Shown here: piece after piece, positions 9,906-20,838 of the stretch | Position numbering within the stretch: the stretch's first letter is position 1 | Layout: every line of letters starts with the position of its first letter | NCBI RefSeq assembly: GCF_029407905.1 | Contig: NC_073624.1 | Span: 109,120,001-109,184,000 of the forward strand | Length of the DNA: 64,000 nt | Reading direction: 5' to 3' | Origin: Bubalus kerabau | Taxonomy: Eukaryota > Chordata > Mammalia > Artiodactyla > Bovidae | Made by a program: the position numbers and the translations under genes | The notes under the pieces: model-generated | Seen by the model: only the letters and a program-made list of their open reading frames with translations | The model's database searches: none | What the model was told of the DNA's origin: nothing

Positions 9906-12850
9906 TTGCAGTCTAAGGGACTCTCAAGTGTCTTCTCCAACATCACAGTTCAAAAGCATCAGTTCTCAGCTTTCTTTATAGTCCAACTCTCACATCCATA
10001 CCTGACTATTGGAAAAACCATAGCTTTGACTAGATGGACCTTTGTTGGCAAAGAAATAGCTGTGCTTTTTACTATGCTGTCTAGGTTGGCCATAACCTTT
10101 CTTCCAAGGAGGAAGCATCTTTTAAATTCATGGCTGCAATCACCAAGAAAAGAAAGTGTCTAACTGTTTCCACTGTTTCCTCATCTATTTGCCATGATGG
10201 GACCAGATGCCATGATCTTAGTTTTCTGAATGTTGAGTTTTAAGCCAACTTTTTCACTCTCCTCTTTCACTTTCATCGTGAAGCTCTTTAGTTCTTCTTC
10301 CCTTTATGCCATAAGGGTGATATCATCTGCATATCTGAGGTTATTGATATTTCTCCCTGCAATCTTGATTACAGCTTGTGCTTCATCCAGCCTGGCATTT
10401 CACATGATGTACTCTGTATATAAGTTAAATTGTCACCCTGTATATAAGGGTGACAATATACAGCCTTGACATACTCCTTTTCCTATTTGGAACCAGTCTA
10501 TTGTTCCATGTCCAGTTCTAAATATTGCTTCTTACCTGCATACAGATTTCTCAGAAGGCAGGTCAGGTGGTCTGGTATTCCCACCTCTTGAAGACTTTTC
10601 TACACTTTGTTGTGATCCACACAGTCAAAGGATTTGGCGTAGTCAATAAAGCAGAAGTAGATAATTTTCTGGAATTATCTTGCTTTTTTGATGACCCAAT
10701 GGATGTTGGCAATTTGATCTCTGGTTCCTCTGCCTTTTCTAAATCCAGCTTGAACATTGGAAGTTCACGGTTCATGTACTATTGAAGCCTGGCTTGGAAT
10801 ATTTTGAGCATTACTAGCTTGTGAGATGAGTGCAATTGTGCAGTAGTTTGAACATTCTTTGTCATTGCCTTTATTTGGGATTGGAATGAAAACTGACCTT
10901 TTCCAGTCCTGGGCCACTGCTGAGTTTTCCAAATTTGCTGGTATAATGAATGCAGCACTTTAGCAGCAGCATCTTTTAGGATTTGAAATAGCTCATTTGA
11001 AATTCAATCACCTCCACTAGCTTTGTTCATAGTGATGCTTCCTAAGGCCCACTTGACTTCACATTCCAGGATGTCTGGCTCTAGATGAGTGATCACACAA
11101 TTGTGGATATATGTGTTAAGAAGATCTTTTTTTTTTTTTTTTTTTGTATATTTCTTCTGTGTATTCTTGCCACCTCTTCTTAATATCTTCTGCTTTTTTT
11201 AGGTCCATACAATTTCTGTCCTTTATTGAGCCCATCTTTGCATGAAATGTTCCCTTCGTATCTCTAATTTTCTTGAAGTGATCTCTAGTCTTTCCTATTC
11301 TATTGCTTTCCTCTATTTCTTTGCATTGATCACTGAGGAAGGCTTTCTTATCCATCTTTGCTATTCTTTGGAACTCTGCATTCAAATGGATATGTCTTTC
11401 TTTTTCTCCTTTGCTTTTTGCTTCTCTTCTTTTCTCAGCTATTTGTAAGACCACCTCAGACATTTTGCCTTTTTTGCATTTCTTTTCCTTGGAGATAGTC
11501 TTGATTACTGCCTCCCATAAAATATCACAAACCTCTGTCCATAGTTCTTCAGGCACTCTATCAGATCTAATCCCTTGAATCTATTTCCCACTTCCACTGT
11601 ATAATTGTAAAGGATTTGATTTAGGTCAAACCTGAATGGTCTGGTAGTTTTCCCTACTTTCTTCAATTTAAGTCTGAATTTGGCAATAAGGAGTTCATGA
11701 TCTGAGCCACAGTCAGCTCCTCATATTGTTTTTGCTGACATTAGAGAGCTTCTCCATCTTTGGCTGCAAAGAATATAATCAATATGATTTTAGTATTGAC
11801 ATTCTGGTGATGTCCATGAGTAGAGTCTTCTCTTGTTGGAAGAGGGTGTTTGCTATGACCAGTGTGTTCTCTTGGCCCCAAACACTGTTAGCCTTTTCCT
11901 GCTTCATTCTGTATTCCAAGGCCAAATTTGCCTGTTATTCCAGGTATCACTTGACTTCCTACTTTTGCACACCAGTCCCCTATAATGAAAAGGACATTTT
12001 TGGGGGGTGTTATTTCTAGAAGATTGTGTAGGTCTTCATAGAACCATTCATCTTCGCTTCTTCAGCATTACTGGTCGGGGCATAGACTTGGATTACTGTG
12101 ATATTGAATGGTTTGCCTTGTAAACAAATAGAGATCATTCTACTGTTTTTGAGATTGCATCCAAGTACTGCATTCAGACTCATTTGTTGACTATGATGGC
12201 TACTCCATTTATTCTAAGGGATTCTTGGCCACAGTAGTAGATCTAGTGGTCATCTGAGTTAAATTCCAGTCCATTTTAGTTCACTGATTCCTACAATTTT
12301 GACATTCACTCTTGCCATCTCCTGTTTGACCACTTTCAATTTGCCTTGATTCATTGACCTATCATTCCAGGCTCCTATGCAGTATTTCTCTTTACAGCAT
12401 CAGGCTTTACTTCCATCACTAGTCACATCCACAATTGGGTGTGGTTTTTTTCTTTGGCTCTATGTCTTCATTCTTTCTGGAGCTATTTCTCCACTGATCT
12501 CCAGTAGCACATTGGATACATACTGACCTGGAGAGTTCATCTTCCAGTGTCCTATCTTTTTGCCTTTTCATACTCTTTCATGTTTTTCTCAAGGCAAGAA
12601 TACTGAAGTAGTTTGCCATCCCTTCTCCAGTGGACCACATTTTGTCAGAACTCTCCACCATGTCCCGTCCATCTTGGGTGGCCCTACACAGCATGGCTTA
12701 TAGCTTCATTGAGTTAGACAAGGCTGTGGTCCATGTGATCAGTTTGGTTAGTTTCTATAAATGTGGTTTGCATTTTGTCTGCCCTCTGATGGAGAAGGAT
12801 AAGAGGCTTATAGAAGCTTCCTGATGGGACAGACTGATTGAAGGGAAACT
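9906..12850 (-). pseudogene. BovB endonuclease/RT remnant, antisense
   Basis: On the minus strand the C-terminal SDH codons of the endonuclease survive (reverse complement of 11698-11706). The linker frame 11116-11556 (146 residues) starts PEELWTEVCDI and ends in a lysine run made by an expanded T20 tract at 11127-11146. The catalytic YADD survives (reverse complement of 10322-10333). An extra segment at 10429-10457 forms a 10-bp perfect hairpin that disrupts the RT frame. Multiple stops elsewhere. Confidence 0.82.
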
Positions 12851-12883
12851 GGGTCTTGTTCTGATGGATGGGGCCATGCTTAG

Positions 12884-13180
12884 TTCAGTTCTGTTCAGTT
12901 CAGTCGCTCAGTCATGTCCGACTCTTTGCAACCCCATGAATCTCAGAACAGTAGGCCTCCCTGTCCATCACCAACTCCCAGAGTTCACTCAGACTCACGT
13001 CCATCGAGTCAGTGATGCCATCCAGCCATCTCATCCTCTGTCGTCCCCTTCTCCTCCTGCCCCCAATCCCTCCCAGCATCAGAGTCTTTTCCAATGAGTC
13101 AACTCTTCGCATGAGGTGGCCAAAGTACTGGAGTTTCAGCTTTAGCATCATTCCTTCCAAAGAAATCCCAGGGCTGATCT
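12884..13180 (-). mobile_element. Short BovB inserted in BovB leader
   Basis: Reverse complement of the last 300 or so bases of BovB, beginning with the repeated gttcag tail. It is flanked by ccatgcttag (12874-12883) and ccatgctcag (13181-13190), a 10-bp duplication with one mismatch. Removing it restores a continuous leader of the host BovB. Confidence 0.88.
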
Positions 13181-13319
13181 CCATGCTCAGTAAATCTTTA
13201 ATCCAATTTTCTGTTGATGGATGGGGCTGTGTTCCCTCCCTGTTGTTTGACTTGAGGCCAAATTATGGCGGAGGTAATGATTTTAGTGGCGACCTCCTTC
13301 ACAATGCCCCACGCTGCAC

Positions 13320-13700
13320 TCAGTGCCCCTGACCCTGCAGCAGGCCACCACCGACCCACGCCTTTGCCAGAGACTCCTGGACACTCATGGGCAAGTCTGG
13401 GCCAGTCTCTCATTGGGCCACTGCTCCTTTGTCCTGGGTCCTGGTGCACACAAGGTTTTGTTTGTGCCCTCCAAGAGACCGTTTCCCCAGTCCTGTGTAC
13501 GTTCTGGTGGCTCTATGGTGGGGTTACCTCCTCCAAGTAGGCTTATGCCATACCTAGGTCTGTTGCTTCCCAGAGCCTCTGCCTTTGCAGCAGGCCACTT
13601 CTGGCCCATACCTCTGCAGGAAACACTCGAACACAGTTCTAGCTTAGCCTCTGTGGGGGTCTCTGGGTCCTGGTGTGCACAAGCTTTGTTTGAGCCCTCT
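13320..13700 (-). repeat. Imperfect tandem units in BovB leader
   Basis: Two related blocks. gcagcaggccac occurs at 13337 and 13587. ctgggtcctggtg plus a caca/gcacaa-gttttgtttg stretch occurs at 13434 and 13663. The spacing is 229-250 bases. This looks like an old duplication inside the 5' leader. Confidence 0.65.
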
Positions 13701-14105
13701 GAGCATCTCTGGTGGGTATGGGCTTTCTTTCTAAATGTGATTTCACCCCTCATACCTTCTTGCTGGGGCTTCTCCTTTGCCCCTGGACACGGGGTATCTT
13801 TTTTGGTGAGACCCAACATTCTCCTATCAACAGTTGTTCAGCAGCAAGTTGTAATTTTTGAGTTCTTGCAGGAGAATATGAGCACACATCCTTCTACTGC
13901 ACCATCTTGTAGTCCATCATTTACTCTCCAAATAGTGCTCTGACCTCATCCAAGCATTCATAACCGTCTTCAGTTTCCCAAGGCCTCTGAATTCCATCAT
14001 TTTATCCCTCTTGCCTTGGAAGGCATGCTCATCTTTTGGGTCCCTCTGATCTATATTCCCACTCTCTTCTTAGAAACTTGGCCATGCTTACATTCTTAAT
14101 TTCTA

Positions 14106-14311
14106 CTCAAAGGTGAAAGTGTTAGTCACTCAATTGTGTCTGACTCTGAGACCAGATGGATTATAGCCTGTCAGGCTCCTCTGTCCATGGAATTCTCCAG
14201 GCAAGTGGGTAGCCGTTCCCTTCTCCTGGGAATCTTCCTGACCCAGGGATCAAACCCAGGTCTCCCTCATTTTAGGCAGATTCTTTATCATCTTAGCCAT
14301 CAGGGAAGCCC
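14106..14311 (-). mobile_element. Bov-tA SINE, antisense
   Basis: Reverse complement of a tRNA-like head (ending gccatcagggaagcc) and a BovA body, with small internal deletions. It is flanked by taatttcta at 14097-14105 and 14312-14320. Confidence 0.9.
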
Positions 14312-14320
14312 TAATTTCTA

Positions 14321-14880
14321 TTTCTCAACCTATAAATATTATTCCAACATATGTTTCCAAATTTAACCATATAGAGTTGGTAAAAGTAAGGGATTTAAAA
14401 TGAGTTCTGCATTACCTGAGAGTATTCATTTTGAGCAACATTAGAAGACGGTTTCACTTTGGTTAACTACTCAAGCATCAACAAGAAATGCACATCACAT
14501 ATAAAATGTGAACACAGCTCCCCAGTGCATCCCCAGGTCCTTATAGAAATGTGCCAAAGTCTAACGGTAAATGATCTGACTCTGAGTAAACAGCCGGATC
14601 AGAAGTATGAAGAATACAGTCACAACTTCTTACACCATTACACCAGGTGATTGCATTTCACTTCTTTGTTTTACTTCTAATGCCTTATGAGGTCAACACC
14701 TCGTCTGGCCATGAACTACCACTCATTGTTCAAAAACATCTTACCTCTCCTTGGTAGTTACTTCATCTAGAGGATATTCCCTCATTCCAAAATCTAGCCC
14801 AGCATTTATTTCTACTAATCATGGCCTTGCCCATTTCCCCTTTACTTTTACATCATGCATTCATAACCTCTCTTAGGTTT
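14321..14880. other. Low-repeat spacer
   Basis: No repeat that I can name. The 14459-14650 open frame has no recognisable features. Confidence 0.4.
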
Positions 14881-14881
14881 C

Positions 14882-15598
14882 TTTTTTTTTTTTAATTTTT
14901 ATTATAGTTGCTTTACAATGTTGTATTAATTTCTGTGGCATAGTGAAGTGAAATCAGCTTCACATATACATACATCCCCTCTTTTTTGGATTCCCTTCCC
15001 ATTTAGGTCACCACAGAGCACTGAGTAAGGTTTCCTGAGCAATACTGTAGGCTCTCACTAGTTACCTATTTTATATATAGTATTAATAGTGCATATATAT
15101 CAATCCCAATTCACTCCAACTCCTCCCTTTCCCACTTGGTGTCCACAAGTTTGTTCTCTACATCTGTGTCTCTATTTCTGTTTTGCAAATAACATAATCT
15201 CTACCATATATATAGCATATATATATATATATATATATATTCCACATATATATGTTAATATACAGTATTTTTCTATTTCTGACTTACTTCACTCTATATG
15301 ATAGTCTCTAGGTCCATCCATATTTCTACAAACCCTGTTCCTTTTTATGGCTGAGTAACATTCCATTGTATAAATAGACATGTGCCACATCTTCTTTATC
15401 CATTTCTCTGATGGACATTTAGGTTTCTTCCATGTCCTGGGTATTATAAATAGTGCTGCAATGAACACTGGGGTACATGTGTCTTTTTGAATTATGGTTT
15501 TCTCCAGGTATACACCTAGGAGTGGGATTGCAGGCTTATATGGTAGCTCTATTTTAGGTGTTTAAGGAACCTCTGTACTGTTTTCCAATTCCATACAC
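14882..15598 (-). mobile_element. L1 3' end, antisense
   Basis: Begins with T12 (the reverse of an A tail) and reads backwards through the L1 3' UTR and ORF2 C-terminus, including the stretch ggctgagtaacattccattg (15349-15368). A TA microsatellite sits at about 15207-15241. 5'-truncated and without an open frame. Confidence 0.88.
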
Positions 15599-15714
15599 TT
15601 CGCAGAACTTTTTCCTCCTTGGCACAAGCAATATCTGAATTTCAATGACTAAGTCACCTTGAAACTCAATAATTCTTTCAGTATGTTAAGTCCAAATTTT
15701 CTGTATTCATATTC

Positions 15715-15904
15715 AGGGCTTCCCTGGTGGCTCAGCTGGTAAAGAATCCTCCTGCAATGCAAGAGACCTGGGTTCATTCCCTGGGTTGGGAAGATCCCCT
15801 GGAGAAGGGAACAGCTACCCACTCCAGTATTCTGGTCTGAAGAATTCCATGAACTGAATAGTCCACAGGGTCACAAAGAGTCCAACACAACTGAGCAACT
15901 TTCA
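15715..15904 (+). mobile_element. Bov-tA SINE
   Basis: tRNA-like head with a readable A box (tggctcagctgg, 15728-15739) and B box (ggttcattcc, 15771-15780), then a BovA body ending gactgagcaactttca-like. It is flanked by catattc at 15708-15714 and 15905-15911. The boxes belong to the element's own pol III promoter and do not mark a tRNA gene. Confidence 0.92.
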
Positions 15905-16094
15905 CATATTCTATAGATGTCCCAGTCTTCAAACTGTTTCTTATGAATCTTCTATTTAAAATTTGATACAGTAAACGTGAATTTTGGAGGCCTTTAGTGT
16001 TCTTCTGGATTGTTTATTCCAGGCTTCCCATGTGATCTCCCCTTTCTTATTTGTCAGATCTCTGAGTTATCATTGACTTCCCTATCTGAACAAC

Positions 16095-16499
16095 AATTAA
16101 AAGTACTTCTTTCTAATGATAAGACAATATAGGAGTTACTATCCAAAATGTATAAATAGCCCATAAAACTCAATATCAAAAAAAAACCAAACATCCCACT
16201 TAAACAATGGGCAGAAGACCTGAATATTTTTCCAAAGAGGACATACCTATAGTCAATAGTCACATGAAAAGATACTCTTCATAGCTAATCATCAGAGGAA
16301 TGAAAACCAAAACCACGTTAGATACCATCTCAGACCAGTCAGAATGGCTAGCATCAAAAAGAACACAAATATCAAATGTTGGCAAGGATGTGTAGAAAAG
16401 GGAACCCCTTGTGCACCATTGGTGGGAATGTAAATTGGTGCAGCCACTATGAAAAACAGTATGAAGAGTCTTTAAAAAACTAAAACTAGAGTTACTATC
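16095..16499 (+). mobile_element. L1 ORF2 C-terminal fragment (left part)
   Basis: Contains the L1 phrases around caatgggcagaagacctgaa, ccatctcagaccagtcagaa and tgggaatgtaaattggtgca in sense order. It stops at gagttactat where a BOV-A2 begins. It resumes at 16765 after skipping a stretch that L1 normally has here. Confidence 0.88.
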
Positions 16500-16764
16500 G
16501 GAGAAGGCAATGGCAACCCACTCCGGTACTCTTGCATGAAAAATCCCATGGACGGAAGAGCCTGGTAGGCTGCAGTCCATGGGGTCGCTAAGAGTCGGAC
16601 ACGACTGAGCGACTTCACTTTCACTTTTCACTTTCATGCCTTGGAGCAGGAAATGGCAACCCACTCCAGTGTTCTTGCCTGGAGAATCTCATGGACAGAG
16701 GAGACTGGTGGGCTATAGTCCATGGGGTCGTGTGAGTCAGACACAGCTTAGTGACTAAACCACC
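16500..16764 (+). mobile_element. BOV-A2 type SINE dimer bridging an L1 deletion
   Basis: Two BovA units, 16500-16620 and 16621-16764. The second ends gactaaaccaccatt, an older type of end without CAG repeats. No target-site duplication is visible. The L1 on either side lacks the stretch between the acc-atatgacccagcaatccc region and the ttgccacaacatgga region. Confidence 0.85.
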
Positions 16765-17212
16765 ATTTGCCACAACATGGATGAACCAGGAAGGTTTTAT
16801 ATTTATTGAATTAAGTCAAACAGGTAATATAAAACTAAGGCAAAATAATATAATAACAACAACAAAAAGAAACAGACTCACAGATGTAGACAACAAACTA
16901 GTGATTATCAGTGGGGAGGGGCAAGAAAGGGGCTTAAGAAGCCTAAACTACTATGAATAAAACACGTAAGAGATCCACTGTATAGCACAGGGAATATAGT
17001 CAATATTTTTGTACACCTGTGGTGGATTCATGTTGATGTATGGCAAAACCAATACAATATTGTAAAGTAATTAGCCTCCAATTAAATAAATTTATATTTT
17101 AAAAAATAAAAAGAAACAAGTTCTATAATAATTTTAAATGCAGAATAATGCATAAACCATTTAAGTCACTATGTTGTATACCTTAAATTAACACAATACT
17201 TTTATACATCAA
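16765..17212 (+). mobile_element. L1 3' end (right part)
   Basis: Continues the L1 from the tgccacaacatggatgaacc stretch through the 3' UTR. It includes gtggattcatgttgatgta and ggcaaaaccaatacaatatt (compare the stub at 7261) and a second terminal-like phrase gttgtataccttaaattaac. A Bov-tA interrupts it at 17213-17430 and L1-like tail sequence resumes to about 17500. Confidence 0.82.
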
Positions 17213-17430
17213 CTGTGTGTGTGTGTCAAGTTGTTTCAGTCCTGTCTGACTCTTTGTAACCCTATGGACTGTAACCCACCATACTCCTCTGCCCATGCAA
17301 TTTTCCAGGCAAGAATATTGAAGTGGGTTGCCGTGCCCATCTCCAGGGGATCTTCCCAGCCCAGGTTGGACGCCACATCTCTTGAGTTTCCTGCATTGGC
17401 AGGCAATTTCTTTACCACTAGCACCATGTA
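17213..17430 (-). mobile_element. Bov-tA SINE, antisense
   Basis: Starts with a (TG)n run, then the reverse complement of a BovA body and a tRNA-like head ending near gcaccatgtaggaagcc. It lies within L1 3' tail sequence. Confidence 0.87.
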
Positions 17431-17742
17431 GGAAGCCTGTAACTCAATTTAAAAATTTGAGGTACAGTTGATACCACCTGGAATCATTTGTACCTCAATT
17501 TTTTAAAAAACATCATAAGAAATGAATCTCAAAACTTTTTAATCTTGCTAGCATTATTTCTAAAATTATATCTAGGTATCTTTTTTTAATTATGAATTTT
17601 TATTAAAACATAGGATTGATTCATTGTAAAATCTGAACTCTTCTATAAAGTTTATCAGTTTTTTTTTCTATATTCCTCAGTTCCTCCCAAATATATTCTT
17701 CACTATTTCCAGAACAAAAACATTTGAAAAAATTATTCTAAC
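17431..17742. other. L1 tail remnant and AT-rich spacer
   Basis: To about 17500 it still resembles an L1 3' end (tacctcaattttttaaaaaa). The rest is unassigned. Confidence 0.45.
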
Positions 17743-19112
17743 ATATGTCAGCAATTCTGGAAATCTCAACAGTGGCCACTGGACTGGAAAAGATCAGTTT
17801 TCATTCCAGTCCCAAAGAAAGGCAATGACAAAAAACTACTGTACAATTGCACTCATCTCACATGCTAGTAAAGTAATGCTCAAAATTCTCCAAGTCAGGC
17901 TTCAACAGTATGTGAACCATGAACTTCAAGATGTTCAAGGTGGATTTAGAAAAGATAGAGGAACCAGAAATCAAATTGCCAAAATCCATTGGAACATCAA
18001 AAAAGTGAGAGAGTTCCAGAAAAACATCTACTTCTGTTTTATTGACTATGCCAAAGCCTTTGACTGTGTAGATCACAACAAACTGTATAAGTCTTCAAGA
18101 GGTAGGAATACCAGACCACCTGACCTGTCTCCTGAGAAAGCTATATGCAAGTAAGAAGCAACAGTTAGAATTGGACATGGAACAACAAACTGGTTCCAAC
18201 TCAGGAAAGGAGTACATCAAGGCTGTATATTGTCACCCTGCTTATTTAACTTATATGCAGAGTACATCATGCAAAATCCCAGGCTGGATGAAGCACAAGC
18301 TGAAATCAAGATTGCAGGGAGAAATATCAATAACCTCAGATATCCAGATGACACTACCCTTATGGCAGAAAAAGAAGAAGAACTAAAGAGCCTCTTGATG
18401 AAAGTGACGAAAAAGTTGGCTTAAAACTCAACATTCAGAAAACTAAGATCATAGCATCTGGTCCTATCACTTCATGGCAAATAGATAGGGAAACAATGGA
18501 AACAGTGAGACTTTATTTTCTTGGTCTCCAAAATGACTGCAGATGGTGACTACAGCCATGAAATTAAAAGATGCTTGCTCCTTGGAAGAAAAGTTATGAC
18601 CAACATAGACAGCATAGTAAAAAGCAGAGACATTACTTTGCCAACAAAGGTCCGTCTAGTCAAAGCTATGGTTTTTCCAGTTGTCATGTATGGATGTGAG
18701 AGTTGGACTATAAAGAAAGCTGTGCGCCAAAGAATTAATGCTTTTAAATTGTGATGTTGGAGAAGACTCTTGAGAGTGCCTTGGACTGCAAGGAGATCCA
18801 ACCAGTCCATCCTAAAGGGGATCAGTCCTGAATATTCATTGGAAGGACTGATGTTGAAGCTGAAGCTCCAATACGTGTGCCACCTGATAAGAGCTGACTC
18901 ATTGGAAAAGACCCTGATGCTAAGAATGATTGAAGGTGGGAGGAAAAGGGGATGACAGATGATGAGATGGTTGGATGGCATCACCAACTCAATGGACTTG
19001 TATTTAAGCAAACTCTGGGATTGGTGATGGACAGGGAAGCCTGGCGTGCTGCAGTCCATGGGGTCATGAAGAGTTAGACATGACTGACCAACTGAACTGC
19101 AGTGAACTGAAC
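17743..19112 (+). mobile_element. BovB LINE, 5'-truncated, about 1.4 kb
   Basis: Begins at the RT entry (cagcaattctggaaatctca) and runs to a degenerate ACTGA tail. Frames at 17825-18154, 18230-18424 and 18521-18754 follow one another through shifts. The catalytic box at 18341-18352 reads YPDD instead of YADD. Confidence 0.92.
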
Positions 19113-19144
19113 AGCCATTCTATTTAATTAAAATTAGTGCTCCT

Positions 19145-19367
19145 CAGGGCTTCCTAGGTGGTGCTATTGGTAAATAACCTGCCTGCTATTTTAGGAGACA
19201 TAAGAGATACCAGTTTGATTCCTGGATCAGCAAGATCCCCTGGATGAGGAAATGGCAATCCACTCCACTATTTGCCAGGAGAATCCCAAGGACAGACGAG
19301 CTTGGCGGGCTATAGCTGGTGGGATCTCAAATAGTCAGAGATGACTGAGGCAACTGAGCACACACTC
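19145..19367 (+). mobile_element. Old Bov-tA-like SINE
   Basis: Diverged tRNA-like head (gcttcctaggtggtgctatt) and BovA body. No clear target-site duplication. Confidence 0.75.
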
Positions 19368-20092
19368 ACAGTGTTCTTCAACCTTGGGAGGTGACTGAAA
19401 ATACAGGAGACACTTTTGATTGTCAGAATGACTCAGAGAATATTTGGGAGATTGGGGTAGAATATCAAGTTTATCATCAGAAATAGGATTATCCCTCACA
19501 TTGAGACACTTTCCTGCCTAAATGCCAGTACCTCATATATGTCCATTAAAAAAAAACTACTCTGAAAATAATCAGATTTTTTATCTTCTAATATATGCAT
19601 ATTCATTTCTTGTATGACACTCTAGATTCCCAAACTGAGATATCCCATTTACAGGCACATTTCAGTTACTTGTTTTGCACTTTGGTTTGTAATAATTTAG
19701 CTCCCTTTCTACCAGTGTTCTAATAAGAAAATTCTCTCAATGATATAGGATTTCAAGGTAGTTTATTTGTAGTTAATAAAGCCTTCTATATTTATGTAGG
19801 TCAAGCCACAATCAAGTTTCCTAATTTTACAACCACTATTTACAAAGAGTTAATAGTAAAGTCTCAAAAAGAATAGACAGTCGAGCTTGTAATTTCTATA
19901 TGTCTATTCATCTTAAAAGAAAATGATCATTTAATGAAAGAAATATCTTGTAGTACAAGAGACATGGCTGAAAAACACAACCACAGAAACCAAATGGTTC
20001 TATCATTGAATTTTTAGATACTCACAAGCGAATTTCAAATGTGTCTTACTAACTTCGGATGTCAAAGTCAGAAGTATACCAAGAAGAGGATT
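19368..20092. other. Low-repeat spacer
   Basis: No feature supported. AT-rich. Confidence 0.4.
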
Positions 20093-20370
20093 CTGAAAAG
20101 ATGGCAGAGTAAGGAGCACAAGACAAGGATGCCCACTCTCACTGCTTTTATTCAACATAATTTTTGAAGTCCTAGCCACAGAAATCAGAGAAGAAGAAAG
20201 GAATCCAAATTGGAAAGGAAGAACTCAGACTGTCACTTCAGATGACATGATACTATACTTAGAAAATCTGAAAGAAGATACCAGGAAACTACTAGAGCAC
20301 ATCAATGAATTTGGTAAAGTTGCAGTATATAAATTAATATACAGAAATAGGTTGTACTTCTATATAACAT
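20093..20370 (+). mobile_element. L1 with 5' end joined to RT region
   Basis: aagatggcagagtaaggag (20099-20117) resembles the L1 transcript start. It is followed at once by ORF2 RT sequence (aagacaaggatgcccactct to ccaggaaactactagag). Nearly all of the leader, ORF1 and early ORF2 are absent. Confidence 0.7.
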
Positions 20371-20565
20371 TAATCTTTAGTAAGAAAATAATTCTATTTT
20401 CATTGGTTTATAACTCCAAACTTTGTTTTCTGTGTAATTTAAGAGACTGATGCATTTAAGAGAAATATTAGTTTATATATGGGACCACATAATGTATAAA
20501 GATGTAATTTTGTCATATCAATAACCAAAGGGTGTAGCACAAGAGCTGTAAAGGAGCCAAATTTT

Positions 20566-20838
20566 TGTATGTTACTGAAGGCAATGGCACCCCACTCCAG
20601 TACTCTTGCCTGGAAAATCCTATGGATGGAGGAGCCTGGTAGGCTGCAGTCCATGGGGTCGCTGAGGGTCAGACACAACTGAGCAACTTCACTTTCACTT
20701 TCATGCATTGGAGAAGGAAATGGCAGCCCACTCCAGTGTTCTTGCCTGGAGAATCCCAGGGACGGGGGAGCCTGGTGGGCTGCTGTCTATGGGGTCACAC
20801 AGAGTCGGACACGACTGAAGTGACTTAACAGCAGCAGA
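20566..20838 (+). mobile_element. BOV-A2 SINE dimer
   Basis: Two BovA units with a short CAG tail (about 20830-20838), inserted in the old L1. The first unit lacks its first few bases (gaaggcaatggcacccc). Confidence 0.92.

Larger units (their letters stand above)
9591..13912 (-). mobile_element. Near full-length BovB LINE, antisense
   Basis: The most complete BovB here. Reading the minus strand: a 5' leader (13912 to about 12880), the APE endonuclease region (about 12850-11700), the linker (11690-11116), the RT (11000-9906) and the 3' end at about 9595. A short BovB (12884-13180) interrupts the leader. Without it the copy is about 4.0 kb. The endonuclease and RT frames are riddled with stops and shifts, so it cannot be active. 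The outer edge of the leader (about 13690-13912) resembles the L1 leader at 1085-1281. Confidence 0.88.

Noticed and set aside
13323..13943. 206-residue plus-strand open frame
   Set aside because: It lies antisense to the BovB 5' leader in GC-richer sequence. It has no domain features, and its start is not supported.
14640..14870. L2 fragment
   Set aside because: Weak phrase similarity only. The order of L2 landmarks could not be confirmed by eye.
15728..15780. tRNA-like A and B boxes
   Set aside because: They belong to the tRNA-derived head of Bov-tA SINEs. No cloverleaf with an anticodon arm can be supported.
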